A stretch of DNA of 64,000 nucleotides from XYD12-FULL-36-8 sp964391015. GTDB lineage: Bacteria; Bacteroidota; Ignavibacteria; Ignavibacteriales; Ignavibacteriaceae. The DNA lies in assembly GCA_964391015.1 (NCBI GenBank), contig CAYMKU010000009.1, positions 1 through 64,000 of the forward strand. The letters are read 5' to 3'. The first letter of the stretch is position 1; each line of letters opens with the position of its first letter. The notes under the pieces were generated by a model that worked only from the letters and a program-made list of their open reading frames with translations, was not told where the DNA came from and did not search any database. The position numbers were made by a program, and so were the translations under genes. Shown here one piece after another: positions 8,975 through 19,166 of the stretch.

Positions 8975-10603
8975 ATGGCACTTGATAGAAAACAAAAAGC
9001 ATTCAGACACTTCCCGGTAATGCCAATTGATGCAAACAATGTAAATTTTGAACAAGCCGTAGTTAGATTATTAGTATTATTGCATACCAAAGGGAAGCCA
9101 ATTGTGTCAACATCAAAAAATTATTTATATCCTGAAAATCTTGTAGAATTAATTAAAACGAATAGTAATTATTTTGAAGGTGTTGATGGTAAGACAAAAG
9201 AAAGGTTAGTAAAGAACTGGATATCAAGTGATTTTGCTACGATCATTGCAAAAGGAAGAGATAGAAGTGAAAAACCTCGAATATCCAATTTTAAACCCAT
9301 TCATTTAAGCACAATAAAAATGTTAGATCCAAGAGTAAGGAGTCAAGATAGAGATGCAAGCTTATTTCTTTACAATATGTTTAAAGGAACTGATATTACT
9401 TCTGATAATGACTTTTTAATGTCATATTTAATTGAAGGAACAAAGAAGCAAGGTGAATTTAATCTTATTGCAAATGAAGACCAAATAAATAAACTAGATA
9501 TAGAAACGCAATTTCTTTTGAGACTACTCGATAGTTTCAAAGTTGATAATCCAACTACGGATAAAAAGAAAAGTGTTCCAGAATATAAAATGTTATGTGA
9601 GGCACACCAGAAACAATTTCTATCTGACGTATTAAAACTGCTTGTTTATAAAGATTACGTGCCAAGAAGAGAGTTGTTAAATTATATTATAACTATCTTA
9701 AATTTTCATACAGCGTTATTTACTCTTAAAAATTTTTATCTAATCAATAACTTAGTTGATAATGGAAATTTAAGATGTGGTTCTTGTAAATCAATAAAAG
9801 GCGAAAAAGATTTTGATAAAATTGGCAACTGTGAATTTCAACCCAAAATTTTTGTGGATCTAACTTTAGGCCAGGATAAAATATGCGATCTCATCTCTAA
9901 GAATTCAGTGGATTCACATCTGAATGAAATGTTCCGATATTTTAAATCGCACTACAAGCTTGTTAAAGTAAACGCTTTCGCAAGTACTTCTGGAATCAAG
10001 GATCCTTCCATGGAACAATTAGTTACTTTAATGATTAGCCCGGCAGTAGAACCTTTCTTTCAAGTAAAACTATCAGAATTTACCGGAGATGAAGATTTGA
10101 ATAATGACCCTGATGTTCAGGAAATATTAAGAATGAAAATTCCCAGTTTGGACAAGTATGTCGAAATAATTTGCACAGATAAGTCGAATTGGAAAAATAG
10201 AGTTCGAAACCATAAACAACTTTTGTATACACTGTGCAATAGAAACAGAGAAGATGGGTTTTTGCAAGGTGGAAGGGGAAAACAGAGAAATAAATTTGTT
10301 CTAGGAAATCATCTGTTGGAATTATTAGTTCAATTAGCCGTGGTCAGTGCTGATCCGAAGGGATTTAAGACAAAACCTATTACAATTGTATCCTTTGTGG
10401 ATTGGCTAAAAAATCGTTATGGTATTTATATAAACGAGTGGATAACAGATTCAGATAGTCCGGAAACATCAAAAGCATTAAACAATAATTTTCTGGCTTT
10501 AAAAGACAGGCTTAGACAGTTAGGATTTTATACCGACCTTTCAGATGCATCGAATTCGCAAGTAATTAAACCCCGATTCAAAATTGAGCCAACTTTAAAA
10601 TAA
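8975..10603 (+). CDS. DptG-like or system-specific partner protein
   Basis: A 542-residue soluble protein is encoded between the DptF-like ATPase and the methylase, 5 bp and 14 bp from them. A possible zinc site is seen at about residues 267-285 (CGSCKSIKGEKDFDKIGNC). The C-terminal part has a NRNREDGFLQGGRGKQRNKF block, a GNHLLELLVQLAVV helix and a winged-helix-like end. I see no ATPase or nuclease motif. Position second in the operon and the DptH-like last gene suggest the DptG role, but sequence recognition is weak. A component equivalent to one of the uncharacterised proteins of the methylation-associated defence system (MADS) is the main alternative. Confidence 0.5.
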   Translation: MALDRKQKAFRHFPVMPIDANNVNFEQAVVRLLVLLHTKGKPIVSTSKNYLYPENLVELIKTNSNYFEGVDGKTKERLVKNWISSDFATIIAKGRDRSEKPRISNFKPIHLSTIKMLDPRVRSQDRDASLFLYNMFKGTDITSDNDFLMSYLIEGTKKQGEFNLIANEDQINKLDIETQFLLRLLDSFKVDNPTTDKKKSVPEYKMLCEAHQKQFLSDVLKLLVYKDYVPRRELLNYIITILNFHTALFTLKNFYLINNLVDNGNLRCGSCKSIKGEKDFDKIGNCEFQPKIFVDLTLGQDKICDLISKNSVDSHLNEMFRYFKSHYKLVKVNAFASTSGIKDPSMEQLVTLMISPAVEPFFQVKLSEFTGDEDLNNDPDVQEILRMKIPSLDKYVEIICTDKSNWKNRVRNHKQLLYTLCNRNREDGFLQGGRGKQRNKFVLGNHLLELLVQLAVVSADPKGFKTKPITIVSFVDWLKNRYGIYINEWITDSDSPETSKALNNNFLALKDRLRQLGFYTDLSDASNSQVIKPRFKIEPTLK

Positions 10604-10617
10604 TTATGATTAGTTAA

Positions 10618-12600
10618 ATGGCAAAAAAAGTACAAGCAACTGTGGTGAAGAATAATGAGGAAGCAGAAATCCCTGATGGTAAAATCGCAGATTACATTAC
10701 TGGAAAGTGGTTAAAAGATACGGAACAGGAACAAGTCCGTCAAAATTTTGAAAGAACATTAAATGAAGAATACTTATATCCGATAAAAGATATCAAGGTA
10801 GATTATCCTATAAAAATATGGGATGGTGATAAACAAAAAAATAAGAAAGCTCCATTATCGGTAATGAATAGTGAAGTTGAAGAGCCATATATCTTAATTT
10901 TTATTGCAAACCCTAAAGCAAACCCTACCGACAAGTCCGGCGGTGTTTCAGAATTAGAACAATGGTTGGTTGATGTTTCATCGGCATTGTATGGATGCTG
11001 GACAAATGGAATCGAAACAGTTTATTTCCAAAAAAAGAAAACGAAATTTGAGACTGATGTTTTTCCTGTAAATGATTTTCCCAGATTTGGAGAAGATGAA
11101 TCATCCATTTATACAACTGACAGGAGAAGATTAAGAGTAGCTACAGGTCATAATCTGTTATATGCTTTTAAGCGTTGTCATGACTACATTCATGCTAACC
11201 AAGGCGGATCTAAGGAAGAAATATTTTGGGAATTTCTAAAACTCTTATTTGCCAAGATTGAAGATGAATCAAATACAGGAAGACCTCGATTTGCCATCCG
11301 AAATTCTGATGAAAGAAATACTAGTGACGGTCATAAAGAAGTAAAGGTAAGAATTGAAGATTTATTTAAACAAGTACGAAAACGCGTTGAATTTAGTGGT
11401 TTATTCGATTCGCAAGTTGAAGGACTCAAGTTTAACCCCGAGACTGTTTCATTCATTGTTGCCCAACTGGAGAAATATGATTTCATTCATTCATCAGTTG
11501 ATGTTAAAGGTGTTGCATATGAGACTATTGTAGGTCCAACTTTGGAAGGAACTAAAGGAGAGTTCTTTACTCCGCGTAATGTTGTAAAGATGACAGTGAA
11601 AATGCTTGATCCCAATCCCGGTGATCGTATTTATGATCCTGCTTGCGGTACAGGTGGCTTCATAGTCATAGCATTCAATTATGTAAGTGAAAAACTAAAA
11701 CAGAAACACAGACATGCCTGGAAAGATCCCTCTAAACCAACCGAGGCAGAAGAAAAAGCTCTCTTTGAAGAAATACATAAAGCAGGTCAAAGTATTTTTG
11801 GATCAGACTTTAATCATAATCTTGTCAAAGCAGCTCAAATGAATATGATAATGAATAATGATGGAAGAGGCGGTTTATATGCTGTAAATTCTCTAAAGGA
11901 TCCGGGTCAATGGTCAAAAGAAGTAAGCCAAAAAATACAGCTGGGAAGCATGGATTACGTGATGGCTAATCCACCTTTTGGAGCAAAGATTAAGATTGAC
12001 AATCGTGAAATCCTAGAACATTATGATTTAGCTCACGGGTGGAGTAAAACCGAAGATGGTAAATGGCAACAAGAATCAAATGTTCGAAATGCAATGGAAC
12101 CGGAAGTTCTCTTTGTAGAAAGATGTATAAAGTTTCTAAAGCCCGGCACTGGTAAGTGTGGAATTGTTTTACCTGATAGTATCCTTAGTAACCCGGGTTA
12201 TGCATATGTTAGGTATTGGATATTACAAAACTGCCAAGTGTTAGCAAGTGTTGACTTACCGGTTGAGACATTTCTACCACGAACAGGAACACAAACAAGT
12301 GTACTGATACTCCGGAGAAAAAGTGATCAAGAAAAACTAATGGAGAGTATGAGTGGTGAATTTGCATCATATAATATTTTTATGGCAAATGTAAAAAAGG
12401 TAGGTAAAGATCGAAGAGGAACTTTAGTTTATAAGAAAGATGAAAGAGGTAAAGAATTGGTTAAAAGAGAACTTTATAAGACCTTTGCAGATTCAGCAAT
12501 TCTTGATTTTCTTCCAATCGTTGAGACAAGCGGCAGAATTGTTGATGATGAATTGCCAAATGTCGCTGAATTATTCTTGACCAAATTTAAAAATTCTTAA
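10618..12600 (+). CDS. Type I-style N-6 adenine DNA methyltransferase (M subunit)
   Basis: This 660-residue protein is predicted to transfer methyl groups from AdoMet to adenine at sites chosen by the downstream specificity protein. The AdoMet-binding motif I YDPACGTGGFIV is near residue 339 and the catalytic motif IV NPPFG near 450, both typical of the HsdM gamma-class order. The pattern GEFFTPRNVVKMTVKML leads into the fold. An N-terminal region of about 300 residues has no clear match and is longer than in standard HsdM. The gene lies 14 bp after the DptG-like gene and 8 bp before the S gene, so co-translation is likely. No HsdR helicase gene is present; the DptF/DptH-like proteins probably replace it. 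Confidence 0.88.
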   Translation: MAKKVQATVVKNNEEAEIPDGKIADYITGKWLKDTEQEQVRQNFERTLNEEYLYPIKDIKVDYPIKIWDGDKQKNKKAPLSVMNSEVEEPYILIFIANPKANPTDKSGGVSELEQWLVDVSSALYGCWTNGIETVYFQKKKTKFETDVFPVNDFPRFGEDESSIYTTDRRRLRVATGHNLLYAFKRCHDYIHANQGGSKEEIFWEFLKLLFAKIEDESNTGRPRFAIRNSDERNTSDGHKEVKVRIEDLFKQVRKRVEFSGLFDSQVEGLKFNPETVSFIVAQLEKYDFIHSSVDVKGVAYETIVGPTLEGTKGEFFTPRNVVKMTVKMLDPNPGDRIYDPACGTGGFIVIAFNYVSEKLKQKHRHAWKDPSKPTEAEEKALFEEIHKAGQSIFGSDFNHNLVKAAQMNMIMNNDGRGGLYAVNSLKDPGQWSKEVSQKIQLGSMDYVMANPPFGAKIKIDNREILEHYDLAHGWSKTEDGKWQQESNVRNAMEPEVLFVERCIKFLKPGTGKCGIVLPDSILSNPGYAYVRYWILQNCQVLASVDLPVETFLPRTGTQTSVLILRRKSDQEKLMESMSGEFASYNIFMANVKKVGKDRRGTLVYKKDERGKELVKRELYKTFADSAILDFLPIVETSGRIVDDELPNVAELFLTKFKNS

Positions 12601-12608
12601 ATATTGTT

Positions 12609-13994
12609 GTGACATTGTCATTATTTAATATCTTTTCTTCAAAAATCATAATTACAAATAGCGCAAAAATAAACTCTGACTTTAGATTTGATGCCGGATT
12701 TTATGAAATTAAAAACTCTATTCTCATAACTAAAAGCATTGAATTTGTACCTTTAAGTACCATTGCATCAGTTGTTTTTCCAGGAATTTTCAAAAGATTA
12801 TTAGTTGAAGGTATAGATCATGGTATTAAATTTCTCACTACTTCAGAAATGATGATGATAGAACCTGATTCTGACAAATATCTTTCAATACATTTAACTT
12901 CAAATTTAGAAATTTATAAAGTATCTGAAAATACTTTATTAGTGAGTAGATCGGGATCGATTGGCAATACAATTTATGTAGATAAAAGATTAAAAAATTT
13001 TGCTATTACGGAGGATGCGTTACGAGTCAAGCCATTTGATGATCACAATATGGGACTGCTTTATTTCTATTTTACAAGTGAATTTGGTAACGATTTTATT
13101 ACCGGAAAAAAATCAGGTGCTGTCGTTGATCATATTTATGAAGAAGATTTGCTTAATCTTAAGGTACCTATAGTAGAAATTTCAGTTACCAAAAAATTGA
13201 ATGATTTATATCTTAAAGTGAAAGAAAACAGAGAAATAGCGCATAGTTTGGTTGAGAAAGCACGTATTCTTGTTTTCAAATATAACAACTTACCATTATT
13301 GAATGTGACTAAATTTGAAACCTTAGACCCGAACTATGAAACACAAATCAGTTTTACAAATCTTTCCGAGTTTACGGATGATTACAGATTGGATGCTCAT
13401 TTTTACAATCCAATAGCAAAAAAAGCAATTGCAAATATTCCTTCAAATGCTAAAAAACTTACTGAATTAACTTCTGCAATTTTTATGTGTGAAAGATTTA
13501 ACAGAAATTATGTAGAGAAGAAATATGGATTGCCCTTTTTATCTGGGAAGAATACAATTCAGATTAGACCCGATGTAAAATACATTTCGATTACAGAAAC
13601 ATCATCTATTAATGAGTTGAAATTGAAACAAGGTTGGTTGACAATTACACGCTCCGGCACACTTGGAAGAGTATGTTATATTTTGAAAAACTATGAAGAT
13701 TATGCAGCCACAGAGGACTTAATAAGGATCATACCCAATGAGCAAGCAGATAGTGGATATCTCTACGCTTTTCTTAGTTCCGAGTATGGATATCAACAAA
13801 TTTTAAAATACAAGCACGGTGCTGTAATCGACCATTTAACACCAGAAGATATGGGTAAAATTGTGATTCCAATTTGTAAAGAACAAAAAGAAATAGGAGA
13901 TTTAGTTCGACAGGCATACGATTTAAGAGCAGAAGCTATTCGATTGGAAGATGAAGCACAGGAAATATTGACAAAAGCACTTACAACAGAATAA
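12609..13994 (+). CDS. Type I-style specificity (S) subunit with two target-recognition domains
   Basis: This 461-residue protein starts at GTG 12609, 8 bp after the methylase stop. It has two similar halves. Each begins with an FRFDAGFYE / YRLDAHFYNP segment, goes through a recognition domain with an SRSGSIGNTIYV / TRSGTLGRVCYI core, and ends in TEDALRVKP / TEDLIRIIP with a linking helix (about 205-225 and 430-458). This is the architecture of S subunits, where two target-recognition domains read a bipartite DNA sequence. The closing helices are rich in acidic residues and Leu, as in the conserved HsdS spacers. Its partner is the M subunit next door. The target sequence cannot be predicted. 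Confidence 0.82.
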   Translation: MTLSLFNIFSSKIIITNSAKINSDFRFDAGFYEIKNSILITKSIEFVPLSTIASVVFPGIFKRLLVEGIDHGIKFLTTSEMMMIEPDSDKYLSIHLTSNLEIYKVSENTLLVSRSGSIGNTIYVDKRLKNFAITEDALRVKPFDDHNMGLLYFYFTSEFGNDFITGKKSGAVVDHIYEEDLLNLKVPIVEISVTKKLNDLYLKVKENREIAHSLVEKARILVFKYNNLPLLNVTKFETLDPNYETQISFTNLSEFTDDYRLDAHFYNPIAKKAIANIPSNAKKLTELTSAIFMCERFNRNYVEKKYGLPFLSGKNTIQIRPDVKYISITETSSINELKLKQGWLTITRSGTLGRVCYILKNYEDYAATEDLIRIIPNEQADSGYLYAFLSSEYGYQQILKYKHGAVIDHLTPEDMGKIVIPICKEQKEIGDLVRQAYDLRAEAIRLEDEAQEILTKALTTE

Positions 13995-14004
13995 AGAAAA
14001 TAAA

Positions 14005-17000
14005 ATGATAGATATCACACAAGAAATATTTTTTGAAGAAATATCAAAAGCAGTTTTCAATGATTTGAAAACAAAGCTTTTGCAAAAACAAAAAAACCAC
14101 TGCATGCGTGTTGATTATCTTCCGGAAGCAGTTATGAACTTCACTTGTGAAAAAATAAATCAGGATGAAGATTTAAAAGCAAAGGATGTAGAGGCATATG
14201 TTCTAACTGACAAAAAGCAAAACCCCTATGAAATTGAGAGCGGCAAGTTAATTGAGCTTCGGAATCGTTTGGATTTTGGGGTACTGGTAATTTTTATTCC
14301 ACAGGGATTTAAAGGTGCAGCAGAAGACAGCTATGATATCCATACTTTTGAGTCTTACGATTTAGCCGGAGTATTAAACGATCATAAAAAGAATTTAATA
14401 AAAAGCTTTACACCGGATCAGCAAAAAATAATAAAACTAGTTTTAGATGCATCAGTAGCAAGAAAACAACGGATTGAAAACCAGTTGCGTTATATATTAG
14501 CGCTTAAGAGAGACGAATGTACATGGGAAACAGCAGGAGCATACCTGAATTATCTTAACTTAATTCCGGATCTGAAATTAAAAGAAGAAGATGCTCAAGC
14601 ACGTTTACTGCGCAACGGTGAATGTGTTGAAAGTATGAGCGATGCCGATAAGACAATTTTTTTATCAATTGATTCTCTGGTAAATAAAGGTTTAGATCCG
14701 GATCATAATAAATTAAAATCAAATTTATTAGATTTTTTCCGAATACAGATTAAGATTCAGATTAAAGAGTGGACAGAAAAAATTCTGCATGATCCTGAAT
14801 GGCTGAAAAAAATTAGTTTTGATAAATGGAAATTTAAAGATCTTGCCGGTGAGCAAATTGAACTCTATTTGGAACCTTTCCGGGACAAAGACGGAGCTCC
14901 TCTTGATTCCACAGGTTTTTCATTGGATGGAGATAACTTATTGGCAACAAGTAACACTAAACTAAAGGTCAAATGGAAAACGAATCCAAGAAAAACGTCT
15001 AAAGTCTCTCAATTTGTTATAATGTTGGAAAGAGAAGAAGATTTAGACTCTGGTAACGAACTTCTTCGCAAAACCGCCAAAGGGAAATCTGAAATAGCAA
15101 ACATTCTCTTCAAAAATGTAGAACTTGAGCCCGGTGAAGAATGGCTCGTACATATCAGGATTATCGCTTTGGATGAAAACAAAGCACAAATTGCAGAAGA
15201 TATTAGCGAACCATTTTATTTACGTGGAGAAGACAGCGAAACATCAACAGGAGAGACTAAACGCTATACCAGGATAAGAAATATTGCTGAAGCTACTTTA
15301 AGAGCAACATATAAATTTCGAAGGAAGATTGAAATCGAAAATCAGGGATTTGAAACTGGTAAAAATTTAATTTATAGAATTAAGACCAATCCAAAAGAAA
15401 CATATCAACTATCACTAAATAGTTTGCTTTTCGAAATTGAGCAAAAAACTTTAAATGATCCTTTTAATGGTGGAATTTATGAAGTAAATATAATTAACAG
15501 AGGTTTTATTGAGTCTGGAGATTTTAATAATGTTAAACTCCTTCTTCCGGTTTTCAAAGCAGAATTCAATGCCTTTCTTGAAACAAGAAGAGAGTTGTTT
15601 AACTGTATTACCTCATCAGATGAATCTTCCGTAATTGAAACCCTGGATTTAAGGAATTTTCAGAATCAAATAATAAAATATGCAAAGGCATTTCATGAAT
15701 TGACAAAAACAATTTCTGACTCGATTGTCAAAGCTCCTGATGCAGAAGTTAATAATTTATTAACAAACACTCAGATATTGTGTAGACTCGATACTATACA
15801 GATAAAGATTGGAACATCCGAAGAACCTGAAGAGTTGATATTGCTTGCTCCAACACATCCTTTGAAATTACTTTGGTTATTGCAATATCAGTTATTAATG
15901 TTTGACTGGAGCAGTAAATTGGAGGGAATGGATGAAAATGAAATAACTAAAGCCATAGATATCGATGCTATTGATAAAATATTGCCTCTTAATTTACCAA
16001 ATGCATTATCCTTTGAAAAGGACTGTTTTTTTGTAAATACCGATTTACTGGATTTATTCTGGAGCATCTTCCCCAAAAGCACAACAGTTGATATTCGTAA
16101 AGTTGTAGCAATGCTTTCTAAAGCGCTTGGATATAAAGATGATTTAGGTAATATATCATCCGTTAGCGTTGTCCAGATAGCAGATAGACTTTGGCGCTAT
16201 TTGAGGCACCACCCTTATATACAAACATTAAAATTGAATGTGCTGAATCCGGGAGATGGATTAATGTTTCTTAATACAATTAGGGAATTACAAAAAATGG
16301 ATGAGTTCAAAAAGCTACGATATGATATTACATTCTATGGAACTTTAGGATATGAACTAATGGGAAGTGCATTTGATGAATTAATGATTGAGAGCAGCAA
16401 TACTGAAAATAAAGGACCTGAAATAGACGAAGAATTATTAGAACCCAGTAACAATCCATTATTTCCTAAACTATTTTTCTCAAAGGTAAAGGTAAATCCC
16501 GGCAAATGGACGACAGAAGTTGAATTCAAACAAGCTAATGTTACTGTAATTATTGATCAATTTGTTACAAAAACAGTTTCAAGACCAGTTGGAAATATTC
16601 CTGGATGCTACTTCCTTCACGGATTATTGGCAGAATATCGTTCAGAGTTCAATATAATGAATGAAGCTGTAACTTGGAGCAGAAAGGTTGTTCCATCTCA
16701 GACAAGTGACATTCAATCAGGTATCGGAATAAGTAATTTAATTTATTTAACAGGACAAAATATTTTAGGCTTAAGTTGTTCTAATTACGATTGGGGAAAA
16801 TCAGTAGGTCATTTACCAACTATTCAATTGGAATTGGGAAATCAAGATAGATATATACTTTCACAAATTCATCAAAAGAGTGACTGGGTTTTTACAGTTG
16901 ACAGGAATTTTGGAATAGAATATTTTGATAATCCCGAAGATACAAGTGCAAATCTAAAGAGTTATTTAATTGATTACACTCCGGAATTTATGGATGGTGT

Positions 17001-19101
17001 AGGTCACAGACTAATTGTATCAACGGGTTGGTTAAATGAAATTGAGAAATTGATCGAAGATGGTTTAAAAAAAATTAACATACCAACCTCCTCATATAGA
17101 GCAATAAAGATATTAGATATAATAAAATCTGTATCTGGTAAATTAGCTTTGAAACTTATCAATAATCCTAACAATGCAAAAGAAATAATAGGATTAGCAC
17201 TTACACGTTTGCTTTTAGAAAAGGAAGGTTTATTAAATAGTGGAGTCTTGATTCCAGTTGATTCTCATACTGATATTTTTGCTCAAAGCAGAAAAAGAAA
17301 TGCTGAAGATGAAATATCCGTGAAAAGAAGTGATTTAATTTTAATTTCAGTAAAAAATGGGAAACTAAATTTAAATTTAATTGAAGTAAAATTTCGATCC
17401 GGAGGAGGGAATATTTCAGAAAGCTTAACATTAAAGGAAGAAATTGTTAAAAAGAATGAAAACTCAGAAATTGCATTCAGGACTAAATTCATTTCAAATG
17501 AAACTAAACCAAAGATCGATGTTCAGCTTTCAAACAAATCTCTTTCAACATTAATTGGCTTTTATTTAGAAAGAGCTGTTAGGTATAATCTATGTAAACA
17601 TCCAACGGAATTAAGATTAATAATCGATTCGATTAATTCTGGTGAATACAAAATTGAATTTGAAAAGTCAGGCTATATTTTTCACTGGGAGGGAATTACT
17701 AAACCGATGGAAATTTATAATGGCAATAAAGTTTATGAGTATGGTAAAAATGAAATAGCTGAGTTGCTTGAAATAAGAACTACAGAACTTGCAGATTCAA
17801 TTGAAGAAATTGTAATTATCGAAAATGCTGAACCAAAATCAGAACCTAGAATAGATTCTGAAAAAAATTCAAAGAGAGTTTCTAAAAAGCCAATAGAAAA
17901 CATAACAGAAAAGAAAACTTCTGAAGAAGGCCCTTCTTCCAAAATAGATAAATCTTCTGATCGGGTTTCTGAATCTGAGGAAAAACCACGCATTAATTTG
18001 GGTAAAAATGTAGATAACGGAAAAGAAATAGTTTTTGACCCAAATACTCTTATTCCTAAAAAGTTAACAAATCAACATTTAATAATTGTAGGAAAGTCAG
18101 GTGCCGGGAAATCTCAAACTACTAGCGGTTTACTTTACGAGTTAAATAAGCAAGGTATCCCTTTTCTCATTCTAGATTTTCAAGGAGAATATTTAACCGA
18201 AAGTCTTTCGAATGCGCGCGGTGAATCATTTTTAAAGGCAACACATTCAAGAGTATTTGATCCTTCTTATGGAATGGATGTAAACCCATTGGAATTATCA
18301 ATTAGCAACAGCTCATCAGAAAAAGTTAGCTATATTAGTAATGTCTATCAAGTTGCAGGGATATTAAAACAGATATTTGGTTTGGGAGATATTCAGCATC
18401 CATTATTAAAGGAAGCTATAAAAAGAGCTTATCAGGAAAGGGGCTTTTCACTTTCAAGCAGAAACACTTGGAACAACGAACCTCCTCAATTTTCTGATAT
18501 TTGGTCAGTATTAGAAATTATGGAGGAAAATGAGGGAGCAAGCGTAAGAAACCTGAAATTCAGGATAGAACCTTTATTTGAAAATAATATCTTCATTTCA
18601 AATTCGAATAGCATTTCTATTTCTCAGATATTAAAACAAAACTCAATTATCAATCTTTCAACCTTGCATACTCCTGAATTAATGAAATCAGTTGCAAGAT
18701 TTTTATTACAAGCTATTTATAACAAGATGTTAACGGAAGGACCATCAAGGGAAATAAAACTCTATGTAGTAATTGACGAAGCACACAAACTCTCTTATGA
18801 CAATACACTGACAGACTTAATTCGAGAAGCTAGAAAATATGGAGTTGGATTCATACTAGCATCTCAAAGTGTTCGGGATTTTGCAACAGTTGTTTTTGAG
18901 AACATGGGAACAAAAATAGCTTTACAGTTAGAAGGAGATGATGCAAAGTTTATGGCTGAGAATTTTGGAACAACTGATAAAAAAACAAAAGAGATAGTAC
19001 TAACGATACTGCCAACACAGAAACCCATGAGAGCATTAATTAGGAGCAATCATTTTGAGCCGTTTGTTCAAGTTGATGTTCAGCCATTTTATGAAAAATA
19101 G
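14005..19101 (+). CDS. DptH-like giant restriction protein: PD-(D/E)xK nuclease motif plus HerA-type ATPase
   Basis: This 1,698-residue protein closes the five-gene operon. The C-terminal 350 residues form a HerA/FtsK-like ATPase: Walker A GKSGAGKSQTT near residue 1363, LDFQGEYL after it, Walker B VVIDEAHKL near 1587, and an ILASQSVRDF sensor-like segment. Near residues 1105-1130, RSDLILI followed by LIEVKFRSG fits the PD-(D/E)xK nuclease core (D about 1110, E about 1126, K about 1128). A charged low-complexity linker (about 1270-1330) joins the two. The first 1,000 residues contain beta-sandwich-like and helical regions without recognised motifs. Size and the C-terminal ATPase match DptH of phosphorothioation-dependent restriction. 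The likely role is translocating along unmodified DNA and cutting it. Confidence 0.68.
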   Translation: MIDITQEIFFEEISKAVFNDLKTKLLQKQKNHCMRVDYLPEAVMNFTCEKINQDEDLKAKDVEAYVLTDKKQNPYEIESGKLIELRNRLDFGVLVIFIPQGFKGAAEDSYDIHTFESYDLAGVLNDHKKNLIKSFTPDQQKIIKLVLDASVARKQRIENQLRYILALKRDECTWETAGAYLNYLNLIPDLKLKEEDAQARLLRNGECVESMSDADKTIFLSIDSLVNKGLDPDHNKLKSNLLDFFRIQIKIQIKEWTEKILHDPEWLKKISFDKWKFKDLAGEQIELYLEPFRDKDGAPLDSTGFSLDGDNLLATSNTKLKVKWKTNPRKTSKVSQFVIMLEREEDLDSGNELLRKTAKGKSEIANILFKNVELEPGEEWLVHIRIIALDENKAQIAEDISEPFYLRGEDSETSTGETKRYTRIRNIAEATLRATYKFRRKIEIENQGFETGKNLIYRIKTNPKETYQLSLNSLLFEIEQKTLNDPFNGGIYEVNIINRGFIESGDFNNVKLLLPVFKAEFNAFLETRRELFNCITSSDESSVIETLDLRNFQNQIIKYAKAFHELTKTISDSIVKAPDAEVNNLLTNTQILCRLDTIQIKIGTSEEPEELILLAPTHPLKLLWLLQYQLLMFDWSSKLEGMDENEITKAIDIDAIDKILPLNLPNALSFEKDCFFVNTDLLDLFWSIFPKSTTVDIRKVVAMLSKALGYKDDLGNISSVSVVQIADRLWRYLRHHPYIQTLKLNVLNPGDGLMFLNTIRELQKMDEFKKLRYDITFYGTLGYELMGSAFDELMIESSNTENKGPEIDEELLEPSNNPLFPKLFFSKVKVNPGKWTTEVEFKQANVTVIIDQFVTKTVSRPVGNIPGCYFLHGLLAEYRSEFNIMNEAVTWSRKVVPSQTSDIQSGIGISNLIYLTGQNILGLSCSNYDWGKSVGHLPTIQLELGNQDRYILSQIHQKSDWVFTVDRNFGIEYFDNPEDTSANLKSYLIDYTPEFMDGVGHRLIVSTGWLNEIEKLIEDGLKKINIPTSSYRAIKILDIIKSVSGKLALKLINNPNNAKEIIGLALTRLLLEKEGLLNSGVLIPVDSHTDIFAQSRKRNAEDEISVKRSDLILISVKNGKLNLNLIEVKFRSGGGNISESLTLKEEIVKKNENSEIAFRTKFISNETKPKIDVQLSNKSLSTLIGFYLERAVRYNLCKHPTELRLIIDSINSGEYKIEFEKSGYIFHWEGITKPMEIYNGNKVYEYGKNEIAELLEIRTTELADSIEEIVIIENAEPKSEPRIDSEKNSKRVSKKPIENITEKKTSEEGPSSKIDKSSDRVSESEEKPRINLGKNVDNGKEIVFDPNTLIPKKLTNQHLIIVGKSGAGKSQTTSGLLYELNKQGIPFLILDFQGEYLTESLSNARGESFLKATHSRVFDPSYGMDVNPLELSISNSSSEKVSYISNVYQVAGILKQIFGLGDIQHPLLKEAIKRAYQERGFSLSSRNTWNNEPPQFSDIWSVLEIMEENEGASVRNLKFRIEPLFENNIFISNSNSISISQILKQNSIINLSTLHTPELMKSVARFLLQAIYNKMLTEGPSREIKLYVVIDEAHKLSYDNTLTDLIREARKYGVGFILASQSVRDFATVVFENMGTKIALQLEGDDAKFMAENFGTTDKKTKEIVLTILPTQKPMRALIRSNHFEPFVQVDVQPFYEK

Positions 19102-19166
19102 TTAGATCGATAAATTTCCAGTCCTAAATTTTTACAAATAAAATTAAAAAGAAATATTTAAACATA

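Noticed and set aside
10618..13994. Complete type I restriction-modification system
   Set aside because: M and S genes are present but no HsdR helicase-nuclease; the neighbouring genes are DptF/DptH-like instead.
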